Positions 44,532-53,924 of a DNA stretch of 64,000 nucleotides are shown here, in pieces. Made by a program: the position numbers and the translations under genes. The notes under the pieces were generated by a model. That model saw only the letters and a list, made by a program, of their open reading frames with translations, searched no databases and was not told where the DNA came from. Source of the stretch: Caballeronia udeis (GTDB lineage Bacteria; Pseudomonadota; Gammaproteobacteria; Burkholderiales; Burkholderiaceae); the NCBI RefSeq assembly GCF_001544555.2, contig NZ_FCOK02000034.1, forward strand, positions 1 to 64,000, given 5' to 3'. Within the stretch, counting starts at the first letter, position 1. Each line of letters begins with the position of its first letter.

Positions 44532-46088
44532 ATGAACCGTCTGTCCTTGCGCCAGAAGTTATGGATGCCGCTGATTCTTTCGTGGTTCGGCCTTCTTACG
44601 CTGACTGTCTGGCACGCATACCAGACGCGTGACCTGCAATTGTCCGAGCGTCACCGCGACCTGGGCGACATTGTCTCGATGTCGTATTCAATCGCCGCCG
44701 GCCTCGACAAGCTCGCGCAGAGCGGCAAGATGTCCGTCGATGCCGCGAAGCAGGAAGCTATCGCGCGAATCGGCGACCTGCGGTACGACGGCGGCGGTTA
44801 CGTGACGATTGTCGGGTCGAACTCGGTCATGATCATGCATCCGATCAGCCCGAAACTGGACGGCAAGGACATGTCGGACTGGAAGGACGCCAAGGGCAAT
44901 TCGCTCTACAAGGCTATTGCCGCGGCCGGCAGTTCCGCGGAAGGCGGAGGGTTCCTCGAATACTGGTGGCCGAAGCCGGGCGAGACCGAACCGAGCTCAA
45001 AGCTGGGTTATACGAAACGCTATAAACCTTGGGACTGGGACATGATCGCCGGTACGTACCAGGACGATATCCAGGCCGCGTTCTATCGCACGCTCCTGCA
45101 TTCGCTCCTGATGCTGTTCGTGCTCGGCGCGGCCATTTCGCTGTTTGCGTCGCTGGCAATCAAGAGCGTGAGCCGCTCGCTTGGCGGTGAACCCGCTGCT
45201 GCTGCACACCTTGCGCGGCAGATTGCATCGGGCGACCTGACGGGGCGCATCGACGTAACGGCCGGCGACACGCAGAGCGTCTTCTCGGCGATTGCCCATA
45301 CGCGCGACAGCCTGGCGGGCACGGTGTCGCGCGTGAAGGACGCCGCCGACGCCATCAAGCTTGCCGCAGCGGAAATTGCCAGCGGCAACGCGGACCTGTC
45401 GAGCCGCACCGAGCAGCAGGCAGCGGCGCTGCAGGAGACCGCGGCGGCCATGGACGAGATCACGTCCACGGTCCGCGCGAACGCCGACAATGCGTCGCAA
45501 GCAAGTCAGGTGGCGGCCAGCGCGTCGGCGCAAGCGCTGCGAGGCGGTAGCGTGGTGGACGATGTGGTCGAGAACGTGCGCGCGATTGCCACCAGTTCGA
45601 AGCAGGTCGCCGAGATCACGGCGGTGATCGACGGCATTGCGTTCCAGACAAATATTCTCGCGCTGAACGCGGCGGTTGAAGCCGCGCGCGCCGGTGAAAA
45701 CGGCCGCGGTTTTGCGGTGGTGGCGGGCGAAGTGCGCAGCCTCGCGCAACGCAGCGCGGCGGCGGCAAAGGAGATCCGCGTGCTGGTCGACACGTCGCTG
45801 ACGCAGATCGAAAGCGGTGCGGGGCTCGCCGAAAACGCGGGCAAGGCCATGGCCGATATCGTCACGGCAGTCAAACGCGTGACAACCATTGTGGAAGACA
45901 TTGCTACTGCGTCGAACCAGCAAAGCGTGGGGATTGAAGAGGTCAACCGGGCGATCGCACAGATGGACGGCACCACGCAGCAGAACGCGGCGCTGGTCGA
46001 GCAGGCCGCGGCTGCGGCGAGTTCGATGAACGACCAGGCGCTGCGCCTGGGTGACGCCATGCAGTCGTTCCGGCTGACGCCTGCATGA
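44532..46088 (+). CDS. Methyl-accepting chemotaxis protein with single Cache domain
   Basis: A 518-residue chemoreceptor. Helix 1 is residues 9-28. Residues 35-180 are a periplasmic sCache_2-type domain ([66 protein letters not shown]), which commonly senses small carboxylates. Helix 2 is about 190-212, followed by HAMP. The signalling domain (270-515) has the hairpin tip [44 protein letters not shown]. It lacks a C-terminal NWETF-like CheR tether. Its stop overlaps the next gene, a LysR regulator, by 4 nt (ATGA). Confidence 0.95.
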   Translation: MNRLSLRQKLWMPLILSWFGLLTLTVWHAYQTRDLQLSERHRDLGDIVSMSYSIAAGLDKLAQSGKMSVDAAKQEAIARIGDLRYDGGGYVTIVGSNSVMIMHPISPKLDGKDMSDWKDAKGNSLYKAIAAAGSSAEGGGFLEYWWPKPGETEPSSKLGYTKRYKPWDWDMIAGTYQDDIQAAFYRTLLHSLLMLFVLGAAISLFASLAIKSVSRSLGGEPAAAAHLARQIASGDLTGRIDVTAGDTQSVFSAIAHTRDSLAGTVSRVKDAADAIKLAAAEIASGNADLSSRTEQQAAALQETAAAMDEITSTVRANADNASQASQVAASASAQALRGGSVVDDVVENVRAIATSSKQVAEITAVIDGIAFQTNILALNAAVEAARAGENGRGFAVVAGEVRSLAQRSAAAAKEIRVLVDTSLTQIESGAGLAENAGKAMADIVTAVKRVTTIVEDIATASNQQSVGIEEVNRAIAQMDGTTQQNAALVEQAAAAASSMNDQALRLGDAMQSFRLTPA

Positions 46089-47017
46089 ATACACGCTTCC
46101 TCGAGACCTTCGTGACGCTGGCGGAACTGGAAAGTTTCCGGGCGACCGCGCGTGTCCAGCACGCCACGCCCGCGACCATCTCGCTACGCATCAAGTCGCT
46201 CGAGGACGAGTTGAAGACCCAACTGGTCGACCGGTCCTCAACGGCATTTCGTTTGACGACCGCGGGACAGAGCCTGCTCGGGCTCGCGCGAAACGTGGTG
46301 GATGCCGCGCGTGCGTTGCGCGAGGCAGCGGGTCAGGAGGTGGTGGTCGGCGGCAAGCTGCGGCTCGGGGTGATCGAAACGGTGGTGCATAGCTGGCTGT
46401 CCCACTACATCACCTATCTCAACGCGAACTATCCGAAGCTCGATGTCGATCTCACCGTCGATTCGAGTTCCGTGTTGCAGCGCCGCTTGCTGAGCGGCGA
46501 GCTTGATCTCGTCATACGGGTGGAAGGGATCGACAGTACCAAGATTGCATCGAGTGCGATTGCGAGTTACCCGGTGCGCTGGATCGCGAGACGCGGGCTG
46601 CTGTCGCGGCGCGCTGCCGGGCTTGCGCTACGCGTATTGCAACGGCCGATAGTCACGTTCGGCCGAGGGACGGCACCGCAGGTAGCGCTGGAAAGCATCG
46701 TGCATACGCTTGCCCGGCAAGAAAACATGCGGCCCGAACAAACGCGTATTACGTGCTCGCCATCGGTGGCCGCGATCGTTCAACTGGTGCGCGACGGATA
46801 TGGCGTCGCCGGTATTCCCAGTCTTTTCGTCGCCAAGGAATTGCAAAGCGGTGAGTTCGTCGAGCTGCCGCTGAAGCCGGTTCCGCCGCCGATTGTCGTG
46901 TCGCTATGCAAGCCCGTCGATGCCAGCGTGATGGTCAATGCAGCGGCCAACGCCGCGCACGTTGCGTGTTCCGCCTACTCGAAATCGATTAAAAAAGACT
47001 TCCTGGAAGGGCTTTAA
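46085..47017 (+). CDS. LysR family transcriptional regulator
   Basis: A 310-residue LysR protein. The HTH is [43 protein letters not shown], and the effector domain begins [41 protein letters not shown]. It overlaps the chemoreceptor by 4 nt (ATGA) and is probably translated from the same message, an unusual pairing. Its N-terminus and '[11 protein letters not shown]' resemble those of the LysR at 57339, so the two are paralogues. Its stop TAA and the stop of the convergent GNAT gene share the same TTAA. Confidence 0.93.
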   Translation: MNTRFLETFVTLAELESFRATARVQHATPATISLRIKSLEDELKTQLVDRSSTAFRLTTAGQSLLGLARNVVDAARALREAAGQEVVVGGKLRLGVIETVVHSWLSHYITYLNANYPKLDVDLTVDSSSVLQRRLLSGELDLVIRVEGIDSTKIASSAIASYPVRWIARRGLLSRRAAGLALRVLQRPIVTFGRGTAPQVALESIVHTLARQENMRPEQTRITCSPSVAAIVQLVRDGYGVAGIPSLFVAKELQSGEFVELPLKPVPPPIVVSLCKPVDASVMVNAAANAAHVACSAYSKSIKKDFLEGL

Positions 47018-47556
47018 TCTTTGGGCGACAGCGCTTCGCGCTGGAACACGACGGTTGGCTTGCCCTTGTAGGTTGTCGTGCGGCTTGGCGCGAATGCACA
47101 TTTCCTGGCGAGTGCAAGCGAGGGTGCGTTTTCCGGCGAGATGATGCAGACGATTTCATCGTCGGGCCAGCGTGTATCCGCCCACTGCAACGCGGCACGC
47201 ACGGCTTCGGTCCCGTAGCCTTGTCCTTGCGACCCGGACGTCAACATCCATCCGATCTCCGGCGCTTGATCGAATGCCGGGTCGATACCGCGCTTGTATT
47301 GCCCGAAGCCGACCTCGCCGATGAACTTGCCGCTGTGCTTCTCACTGACTACCCAATAGCCGAATCCCATCAATGCCCAATGCCCCGCGCTTCGAAGAAG
47401 GCGCGCCCATGCTTCCTCCTTTGTGAACGCAACACCGGTGACATGGCGCACGACCGCGAGGTCCGACCACATGGCGTAGATGTCGTCGAAATCAGCGCGT
47501 TGCGGGGCACGCAGGATAAGACGATCGGTTTCCAGGGCAGCGGTGGAGTGGGGCAT
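47014..47556 (-). CDS. GNAT family N-acetyltransferase (RimJ/RimL type)
   Basis: A 180-residue acetyltransferase. LETDRLILRAPQRADFDDIYAMWSD is the standard N-terminus of the RimJ-like group, followed by GYWVVSEKHSGKFIGEVGFGQYKRG, EIGWMLTSGSQGQGYGTEAVRAALQWA (acetyl-CoA pyrophosphate loop QGQGYG) and ISPENAPSLALARKCAF (the Asn-His-like catalytic segment NxxSLxLAxK). It transfers acetyl to an amine, either a protein N-terminus or a small molecule. It converges on the LysR gene, overlapping by 4 nt. Confidence 0.92.
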   Translation of the reverse strand: MPHSTAALETDRLILRAPQRADFDDIYAMWSDLAVVRHVTGVAFTKEEAWARLLRSAGHWALMGFGYWVVSEKHSGKFIGEVGFGQYKRGIDPAFDQAPEIGWMLTSGSQGQGYGTEAVRAALQWADTRWPDDEIVCIISPENAPSLALARKCAFAPSRTTTYKGKPTVVFQREALSPKD

Positions 47557-47646
47557 GGGGAAACATGTGCGCGTGGATGGAGCAGGGAATATAACCGTTC
47601 AGGCCGAGACGGCGAACGCGAAGAGAGACGCAGCCCCACAACCGCG

Positions 47647-48549
47647 TCAAGCCATCGCGCCGCTATGCTCCGACACCAGCATCTCGATCAACGCGCTCAG
47701 GTCGCGCGTTGCTTCGTTACGCATGGTCGGTGCAACATGAAGCTCCAGTTCCGCGGGCGGCAGCGCCGGCAGGCCGTCCGATTCATCGAACGCGCGCCAG
47801 CACGCGGGCAGCGTCCGGCGATCGATGATCGTCACCGCCGCGCCGTGATTTACCGCAATGCGGATTCCGGTCGGACTCTGGCTCGTGTACACGAGTTGAT
47901 AATCCCGCCCGATTGCGGTCAGCGCCTGCAATCCCCGTTGCCGGTAAGTACAGCTTTCGTCGAAGAGAGCGAGCGGCACCGGCGCATCCGCGCACAACTC
48001 GAAATCGTGATGCGCTGCCCACACCAGTTCCTGGCGGGCTAGGGGTTTTCCCCCGGCACGCTCACCGTGCCGCACGACCAGCGCCAGGTCGAGTTCACCC
48101 GCACTCAGCCGTTCCAGCAATTCCAGCGATGTCCGGCAATGAATATGCGGCCGCGCACCGGGGCGCACCGCATAAAACACCCGCAGCAGTTCCGGCAGCC
48201 ATAGCTCCGCATAGTCTTCCGGCAGCCCGAAACGAATCACATTGCCGCGGCTGCCGCGCGTGAGCGAAGCAATTGCCTCGTTTTGCACCTGCAATATCCG
48301 CCGGGCGTGGATCAGGAAATTCTCGCCGTCGCTCGACAGCGCGAAATGACGGCTGTTGCGCATGAACAGGTGCGCGCCAAGCCGCTCCTCGAGCGTCCGG
48401 ATCCGCAGGCTGATGGTCGATTGCGTGCGATGAAGCTGGCGCGCCGCCGCCGTAAAACCGCCGCTTTCAGCCACCACGACAAACGCACGCACGAGTTCCG
48501 CATCGAGTGAAGCGATCTTCGACCAATCGGGTTCGCTAATGGAATCCAT
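47647..48549 (-). CDS. LysR family transcriptional regulator
   Basis: About 300 residues: HTH LVRAFVVVAESGGFTAAARQLHRTQSTISLRIRTLEERLGAHLFMRNSRHFALSSDGENFL, then the effector domain (GNVIRFGLPEDYAELWLPELLRVFYAVRPGARPHI, SYSxxxGIRIAVNHGAAVTIIDRRTLP-like). ATG 48549 gives the family-length protein. It is divergent from the Fe(II) oxygenase/DddP-like/ABC operon with about 117 nt between starts. CCAAA-N7-TTTGG lies just ahead of the oxygenase. It is the natural regulator of that operon. Confidence 0.92.
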   Translation of the reverse strand: MDSISEPDWSKIASLDAELVRAFVVVAESGGFTAAARQLHRTQSTISLRIRTLEERLGAHLFMRNSRHFALSSDGENFLIHARRILQVQNEAIASLTRGSRGNVIRFGLPEDYAELWLPELLRVFYAVRPGARPHIHCRTSLELLERLSAGELDLALVVRHGERAGGKPLARQELVWAAHHDFELCADAPVPLALFDESCTYRQRGLQALTAIGRDYQLVYTSQSPTGIRIAVNHGAAVTIIDRRTLPACWRAFDESDGLPALPPAELELHVAPTMRNEATRDLSALIEMLVSEHSGAMA

Positions 48550-48666
48550 CGGAAATACTCGCTTTCCAAAAGAAATTGGCCGCCAAAAGATCGGGCCGTC
48601 GTTCGCAGATTGTTGTTGAAGTCGATCCGTAAATCCACTCGCCAAAATATCGATTTGGAGCCTGCC

Positions 48667-49554
48667 GTGGTTCTCTCCGTTTCACTTGCCGATGCTGAAT
48701 GCCTTGATCTCAGCGATATCGTCAACACTGACCGCTACCCCCTGCACGACCCGGACAGCCCGCGCCTGACCGAACTGGTGGCCGCCTGCCGCGCCGAGCT
48801 GGCTGCCAGCGGCAGCGCCGTGCTGCACGATTTCCTGCGCCCGGAGGCGCTGGAGCGGGCACGCAACGAGGGTCGCGCGCTGGCCGCCAAAACCTACTTT
48901 TCAACTCGTAAGGTCAACGCTTACTTTACCGCCGACGACCCTACGCTGTCCGACGCCGATCCCCGCCGCATCTTCATGGACCGCACCAGCGGTTTCGTGA
49001 CACGCGACCTGATTCCGGCGGACGCGATTGTGCATCGCATCTATGTCGCCCAGGCGATGAAACGTTTCGTGGCGGACTGCCTGGGCGAAACGCGGGTGTG
49101 GGAATACGCCGATCCGTATGCGGGTCTCGTGCAAAACGTGATGCCGCCCGGCACCGAGCAGCCGTGGCATTACGACACGAACGAATTCATTGTTTCGATG
49201 ATGACCCAGCAGCCCACCGCGGGCGGCGACTTCGAATACTGCCCGAACATTCGCACGCCGCAAGGCGAAAACTACGAAGGCGTCGGCCGCGTGGTACGCG
49301 GGGAAACCCGCGAAGCGATCAACGTCATCACGCTGCGTCCGGGCGACCTGCAATTGTTCAAGGGCCGCTTTTCGCTGCACCGCGTCACCCAGGTAGCGGG
49401 CGAAATCGAGCGCCACACGGCCATCTTTGCGTACTCGCAAAAGCCTGGCGTAATCGGACGGCTTGAACGGACACGCCAGTTATACGGCCGGGTTTCGGAA
49501 GCTCATCTGGAAGCCGAGCAACGGCTCGTTCGCGCCGACAGCCTGGTTGATTAA
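48667..49554 (+). CDS. Fe(II)/2-oxoglutarate-dependent oxygenase, possible BesD/HalD-related
   Basis: A 295-residue non-haem iron oxygenase. The metal triad is HxD at WHYDTNEF (His168, Asp170) and a distal His in FSLHRVTQV (about 238), with the 2-oxoglutarate-binding Arg nearby (IERHTAIFAY). GGDFEYCPNIRTP and ITLRPGDLQLFKG are characteristic segments. The layout recalls the BesD/HalD group of free amino-acid halogenases, but the HxD Asp is present, so hydroxylation rather than halogenation is expected. GTG 48667 is preceded by GGAG (7 nt); the frame is open 19 codons upstream. It is first in the operon with the DddP-like gene. Confidence 0.78.
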   Translation: MVLSVSLADAECLDLSDIVNTDRYPLHDPDSPRLTELVAACRAELAASGSAVLHDFLRPEALERARNEGRALAAKTYFSTRKVNAYFTADDPTLSDADPRRIFMDRTSGFVTRDLIPADAIVHRIYVAQAMKRFVADCLGETRVWEYADPYAGLVQNVMPPGTEQPWHYDTNEFIVSMMTQQPTAGGDFEYCPNIRTPQGENYEGVGRVVRGETREAINVITLRPGDLQLFKGRFSLHRVTQVAGEIERHTAIFAYSQKPGVIGRLERTRQLYGRVSEAHLEAEQRLVRADSLVD

Positions 49555-49584
49555 CCCGTCGATTAACGCTTATAAAACCCCCAC

Positions 49585-50811
49585 ATGTCGATTATTCGCC
49601 CTACCCATCTCCCTGAAGATTGCGAACCCACGGCCGCGGAAATTGCGCAGATTCAACGTGACCGGCTGGCTGCCGTGCGCCGTGAATTGAAGAAGCGCGA
49701 CCTGACCGCCGCTGTGTTGTTCGATCCCACGCACATGCGCTACGCCACCGGCTCGCGCAACATGCAGGTCTATTCAATGCGCAACCCCGCCCGCTATGTG
49801 TTCGTGCCGGCGGAAGGCAAGGTCGTGCTGTTCGAATACGCGGGCTGCGACTTCCTGGCCGAAGGCCTGGACACGGTGGATGAAGTCCGCCCCGCCACCG
49901 CGATCTCCTACTACTTTTGCGACGACATGCTCGGCCAGGTCACCGAGCGCTGGGCAGCCGAGATTGACGAGCTGATGACGCAAAGCGGCGGCGGCAAGCG
50001 CATTGCGATCGAAAGCGCGACATCCGCTGCAGCGTTCGCGTTGCAGGCACGCGGCTACCAGGTCTTCGACGCACAGGAGCCGCTTGAACGCGCGCGCGCC
50101 ATCAAGGTGCCCAACGAGATCAAGATGATCCGCGCGTCGCTGCGCGCGGCTGAAGAAGGCGTGCGCAAGCTGGAAGCGGCGCTTGTGCCGGGCATCAGCG
50201 AGAACGAGCTGTGGTCGCATCTGCATCAGCACATCATTGCAACCGACGGCGACTACATTGAAACGCGCCTGATCAGTTCGGGACCGCGTACCAATCCGTG
50301 GTTCCAGGAAAGCAGCCCGCGCAAGATCCAGTCGGGCGAACTCGTCGGGCTCGACACGGACGTGGTCGGACGCTTCGGCTATTACGCGGATTTTTCGCGC
50401 ACGTTCCTGTGCGGCGATGTGCAGGCCACCGCCGCGCAAAAGAATCTTTACCAGCTGGCGTACGAGCAGATTCATTCGAACATGGAGAATGTGCGCGCGG
50501 GCACGACTTTCCAGGAGTTCATTGCCCGGGCGTGGAAGATTCCCGAGCCATACCGTGCGCGCCGCTATTTCGCGCTCGCGCATGGCGTTGGCATGACGGG
50601 CGAGTATCCGTATATCGTGCATAGAGAGGACAACGAGGCCAAGGGGTATGACGGCGTGATCGAGCCGGGCATGACCCTCTGCATTGAAAGCTATATTGGA
50701 CACGAGGCAGGCGGCGAGGGCGTGAAGCTGGAAGAGCAGGTCTATGTTCGCGACGACGGCCGCGTCGAACTGCTCTCGGACTACCCGTTCGAGGCGAGGT
50801 TGCTGGCCTGA
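49585..50811 (+). CDS. M24-family metalloenzyme, DddP-like (DMSP lyase homologue)
   Basis: A 408-residue protein with a creatinase-type N-terminal domain and an M24 'pita-bread' C-domain. VLFDPTHMRYATGSRNMQVYSMRNPARYVFV, ETRLISSGPRTNPWFQESSPRKIQSGELVGLDTDVVGRFGYYADFSRTF and ALAHGVGMTGEYP track the DMSP lyase DddP. All six metal ligands match with identical spacing: Asp257, Asp259, Asp269, His333, Glu368, Glu383. The position of DddP's proposed catalytic Asp (six after the His) is Gly339, so DMSP cleavage by the known mechanism is doubtful. A betaine-type ABC transporter follows on the same strand. The family has peptidase-like relatives; an Xaa-Pro peptidase role is the alternative. Confidence 0.85.
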   Translation: MSIIRPTHLPEDCEPTAAEIAQIQRDRLAAVRRELKKRDLTAAVLFDPTHMRYATGSRNMQVYSMRNPARYVFVPAEGKVVLFEYAGCDFLAEGLDTVDEVRPATAISYYFCDDMLGQVTERWAAEIDELMTQSGGGKRIAIESATSAAAFALQARGYQVFDAQEPLERARAIKVPNEIKMIRASLRAAEEGVRKLEAALVPGISENELWSHLHQHIIATDGDYIETRLISSGPRTNPWFQESSPRKIQSGELVGLDTDVVGRFGYYADFSRTFLCGDVQATAAQKNLYQLAYEQIHSNMENVRAGTTFQEFIARAWKIPEPYRARRYFALAHGVGMTGEYPYIVHREDNEAKGYDGVIEPGMTLCIESYIGHEAGGEGVKLEEQVYVRDDGRVELLSDYPFEARLLA

Positions 50812-50872
50812 TCCCCGCAGACGGCGCGTCATTAAAAAACCGATAGCAAACCAACCCCATAGGTGCAAGACG

Positions 50873-51910
50873 ATGCTCAAACGATTCTTCAAGGCAGGCA
50901 TTTCGGCTCTGGTCGTGGTAACGGCGACCGCGGGCACTGCGCACGCCGCAGGGACTTTCTGCAGCTCGGGCAAGACCGTGCACTTTGCGGGCATTACGTG
51001 GGAAAGCGGCGCGTTTGCGACTGAAGTGCTGCGTCAGATTCTTGAAAAGGGCTACGGCTGCGCGACGGACGTCGTGCCCGGCAGCACGGCCGCCACCGAG
51101 ACCGCGCTGGCGAGCAACGACGTGCAGGTCTGGGCCGAGCAATGGACCGGCCGCAGCGAAATCACGTCGAAAGCGGTCGCTGCCGGCAAGGTCAAGCTGG
51201 TCGGCGACACCCTCCCGGGCGGTACGAAGGAGGGCTGGTTCGTGCCTGAATACGTGATCAAGGGCGATCCGTCCCGCAACATCAAGGCCAGCGCGCCGGG
51301 CCTGGTTTCCGTCACGGACCTGCCGAAATACAAGGACCTGTTCGCCGATGACGAAGAACCGGAGAAGGGGCGTTTCCTGAATTGCCCGACGGGCTGGGAC
51401 TGTGAGCGCGTGAATACGCGTTTGCTCAAGGTGCTGGGCCTCGATGCGTCATACACGAATTTCCATCCGGGGACGGGGGCGGCGCTCGATGCGTCGATTG
51501 AGTCGGCGTATCAGCGCGGCAAGCCGCTGGTGTTTTATTACTGGGGCCCCGCTGCGTTGATGGCGAAATACAAGTTCGTCGAACTCAAGATGCCGCCGTA
51601 TAACGACGCCTGCTGGAAGACCCTGCGCGATGAAAGCAGCACGAAGCAATGTGCTTCGTCGTATATGGTTTCGCACGTGACGGTGGGGGTCTCGACGCCC
51701 TTCAGCGAAGCGGAACCGCAAGCCATTGACCTGTTCTCGAAAGTCAGCTTTCCGATGGACTTCCTGAACAGCACGATTCTTGAGATGACATCGAAGAAGA
51801 TCGACGGCTCGGCCATGGCCACCACGTTCCTGCGCACGCACCCCGAGATGTGGAAGACCTGGGTGCCGGCTGATGTAGCGGCCAAGGTGCAGGCCAAGCT
51901 GGGCACTTGA
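50873..51910 (+). CDS. Betaine-type ABC transporter substrate-binding protein (OpuAC/ProX)
   Basis: A 345-residue periplasmic protein: signal peptide MLKRFFKAGISALVVVTATAGTAHA, then GKTVHFAGITWESGAFATEVLRQILEKGYGCATDVVPGSTAATETALASNDVQVWAEQWTGRS, the OpuAC/ProX fold for quaternary-amine ligands. CPTGWDCERVN and YYWGPAALMAKYKFVELKMPPYND are typical of the longer ProX variants. Several Trp and Tyr residues are available for a cation-pi cage. ATG 50873 fits the signal peptide. It lies between the DddP-like gene and its permease, in one operon. Confidence 0.92.
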   Translation: MLKRFFKAGISALVVVTATAGTAHAAGTFCSSGKTVHFAGITWESGAFATEVLRQILEKGYGCATDVVPGSTAATETALASNDVQVWAEQWTGRSEITSKAVAAGKVKLVGDTLPGGTKEGWFVPEYVIKGDPSRNIKASAPGLVSVTDLPKYKDLFADDEEPEKGRFLNCPTGWDCERVNTRLLKVLGLDASYTNFHPGTGAALDASIESAYQRGKPLVFYYWGPAALMAKYKFVELKMPPYNDACWKTLRDESSTKQCASSYMVSHVTVGVSTPFSEAEPQAIDLFSKVSFPMDFLNSTILEMTSKKIDGSAMATTFLRTHPEMWKTWVPADVAAKVQAKLGT

Positions 51911-51957
51911 AACGGGCCCCTTCCCTTCACCGCGATCCTTCTCAAGACGAGTGAACC

Positions 51958-52914
51958 ATGACGTCCATCTTTCCGCATCTGTCGCTTGCCGACCCGATCA
52001 ACGACAAGGTCGCCTTGCTGGTCCAGAACTATGGCGATGCCTTCCACTCGTTCAGCCTGGTCGTGCTGAAGTACCTGCTGGTGCCGCTGGAAAGCGGCTT
52101 GCGGATCATGCCGCCGTGGCTGTTGCTACTCCTCGCGGGTCTGCTCGCCTGGCACGCCACACGCAAGCTCTCGCTGGCCGCGTTGTTCGTGTTGCTGCTT
52201 TACGCAATCGGCGCGTTCGGGCTGTGGGACAAGCTGATGCAGACGCTTGCGCTGATGCTCGTCGCAACCGTGTTGTCGATCGTGCTGGGCATCCCGCTTG
52301 GCATCCTGTGCTCGCAGAACCGCTGGGTGCGCCGGGGCCTGTTGCCCGTGCTAGACGTGATGCAGACGCTGCCCAGCTTCGTGTACCTGATCCCGGTGCT
52401 GATGCTCTTCGGGCTGGGCAAGGTGCCGGCCATCTTTGCCACGGTGATCTATTCGCTGCCGCCGCTGATCCGGCTCACGGACCTGGGCATCCGGCAGGTG
52501 GATGGCGACGTGGTGGAAGCCGCGCGCTCCTTTGGCACTACACGCTGGCAGATGCTGATAGGCGTGCAGTTGCCGCTCGCGCGACCGAGCATCATGGCCG
52601 GTATCAACCAGACCACCATGATGTCGCTATCCATGGTCGTGATTGCATCCATGATCGGTTCGCGGGGCCTCGGCGAGGACGTGCTGGCCGGCATTCAGAC
52701 ACTCGATGTCGGCAAGGGCATGCAGGCGGGTATCGCCATTGTTATCCTGGCGATAGTAATCGATCGGATCTCGCAGGGTTACGGTCAGGAGCGGCGTGCA
52801 CGGTTGGCGCTGAGCGCGAACAGAAGGGCTCGCGTGCAGGCTCGCCAGAGCGCGCGCAGCGCCGGTCTTGGCGAGCCGGAGGCGGCGGGCGACGTCGCGT
52901 CGCGTCGCGTCTGA
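51958..52914 (+). CDS. Betaine-type ABC transporter permease (ProW/OpuAB)
   Basis: A 318-residue permease with six to seven helices: LLLLAGLLAWHATRKLSLAALFVLLLYAIGAFGLWDKLMQTLALMLVATVLSIVLGIPLGIL, then PVLDVMQTLPSFVYLIPVLMLFGLGKVPAIFATVIYSLPPLIRLTDLGIRQV and the EAA loop EAARSFGTTRWQMLIGVQLPLARPSI, all hallmarks of glycine-betaine/choline permeases. The C-terminal tail is Arg/Ala-rich and charged. It pairs with the ProX-like protein upstream and the ProV-like ATPase downstream (31 nt apart). Confidence 0.95.
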   Translation: MTSIFPHLSLADPINDKVALLVQNYGDAFHSFSLVVLKYLLVPLESGLRIMPPWLLLLLAGLLAWHATRKLSLAALFVLLLYAIGAFGLWDKLMQTLALMLVATVLSIVLGIPLGILCSQNRWVRRGLLPVLDVMQTLPSFVYLIPVLMLFGLGKVPAIFATVIYSLPPLIRLTDLGIRQVDGDVVEAARSFGTTRWQMLIGVQLPLARPSIMAGINQTTMMSLSMVVIASMIGSRGLGEDVLAGIQTLDVGKGMQAGIAIVILAIVIDRISQGYGQERRARLALSANRRARVQARQSARSAGLGEPEAAGDVASRRV

Positions 52915-52945
52915 CACTCATCCATTCCTCTTGCGGAGCGCGAAC

Positions 52946-53770
52946 ATGACAGCTATCCGAGTCAGCAACGTCTACAAGATCTTCGGGCCGACGATGACCC
53001 ATGCACGTGTTATCGACATGCTGCGGCACGGCGCGTCGAAGGCGGACGTGCTCGCCGACAACGGCTGTAACGTCGGCCTCAACAACATCAACCTGAATAT
53101 CGAGGCCGGCCAGATCTTCGTGATCATGGGCTTGTCCGGGTCAGGCAAGTCCACGCTCGTGCGCCACTTCAACCGGCTGATCGATCCGAGCGCGGGCGAG
53201 ATCGTGATCGACGGGGAGAACATCCTCTCGCTCAACGCGGCAGGGCTGCGCGAGTTCCGCCGGCATCGCGTGAGCATGGTGTTCCAGAACTTCGGCCTCT
53301 TGCCTCATGCAACGGTGCTGGAGAACGCGGCGTACGCATTGCGGGTAAGAGGTGAGCGCCATGATGTAGCGAACCAGAAGGCCAGGACCTGGCTCGGCAA
53401 AGTGGGCCTGGATGGTTACGGCGATAAATTCCCCGACGAGCTTTCGGGCGGGATGCGCCAGCGCGTGGGGCTTGCCCGTGCGTTGGCGGCGGACACGGAA
53501 GTGCTGCTGATGGACGAAGCATTCTCGGCATTGGATCCGTTGATCCGCACCGAGATGCAGGATCAGTTGCTCGAGCTGCAGAGGACGTTGAACAAGACCA
53601 TTGTCTTCATCACGCACGACCTGGATGAAGCATTGCGGCTGGGCACGCAGATCGCGATCCTGCGCGACGGCGAACTCGTGCAGCAAGGCACGCCTGAAGA
53701 TATCGTGCGTTTCCCCGCGAACGACTATGTCCGCCGGTTCGTCGAGCGGCGCGCCGAACGCGTCTCGTAA
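52946..53770 (+). CDS. Betaine-type ABC transporter ATPase (ProV-like, without CBS domain)
   Basis: A 274-residue ATPase: N-terminal AIRVSNVYKIFGP and the ProV-specific insert up to LNNINLNIEAGQIFVIMGLSGSGKSTLVRHFNRLIDPS (Walker A), LSGGMRQRVGLARALA (signature), VLLMDEAFSALDPLIRTEMQ (Walker B) and FITHDLDEALRLG. It ends soon after the nucleotide-binding domain, so the CBS pair that senses ionic strength in osmoregulatory ProV/OpuA is missing. This favours nutrient uptake over osmoprotection. ATG 52946 has GGAG upstream. It is last in the operon. Confidence 0.95.
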   Translation: MTAIRVSNVYKIFGPTMTHARVIDMLRHGASKADVLADNGCNVGLNNINLNIEAGQIFVIMGLSGSGKSTLVRHFNRLIDPSAGEIVIDGENILSLNAAGLREFRRHRVSMVFQNFGLLPHATVLENAAYALRVRGERHDVANQKARTWLGKVGLDGYGDKFPDELSGGMRQRVGLARALAADTEVLLMDEAFSALDPLIRTEMQDQLLELQRTLNKTIVFITHDLDEALRLGTQIAILRDGELVQQGTPEDIVRFPANDYVRRFVERRAERVS

Positions 53771-53924
53771 CCCAATCAGTTAAGACGATTGACTGAGCGC
53801 AGGACAGGGCTCGTAACAAGGGTCCTGGATACACACGCCCGTACCGGGCGATCAATAAAAGAAGCGTCATAAAAAAGCAGGTCCACACCGGCGACACGCC
53901 GGGTCTATGGTTTTGGAGCCATCA

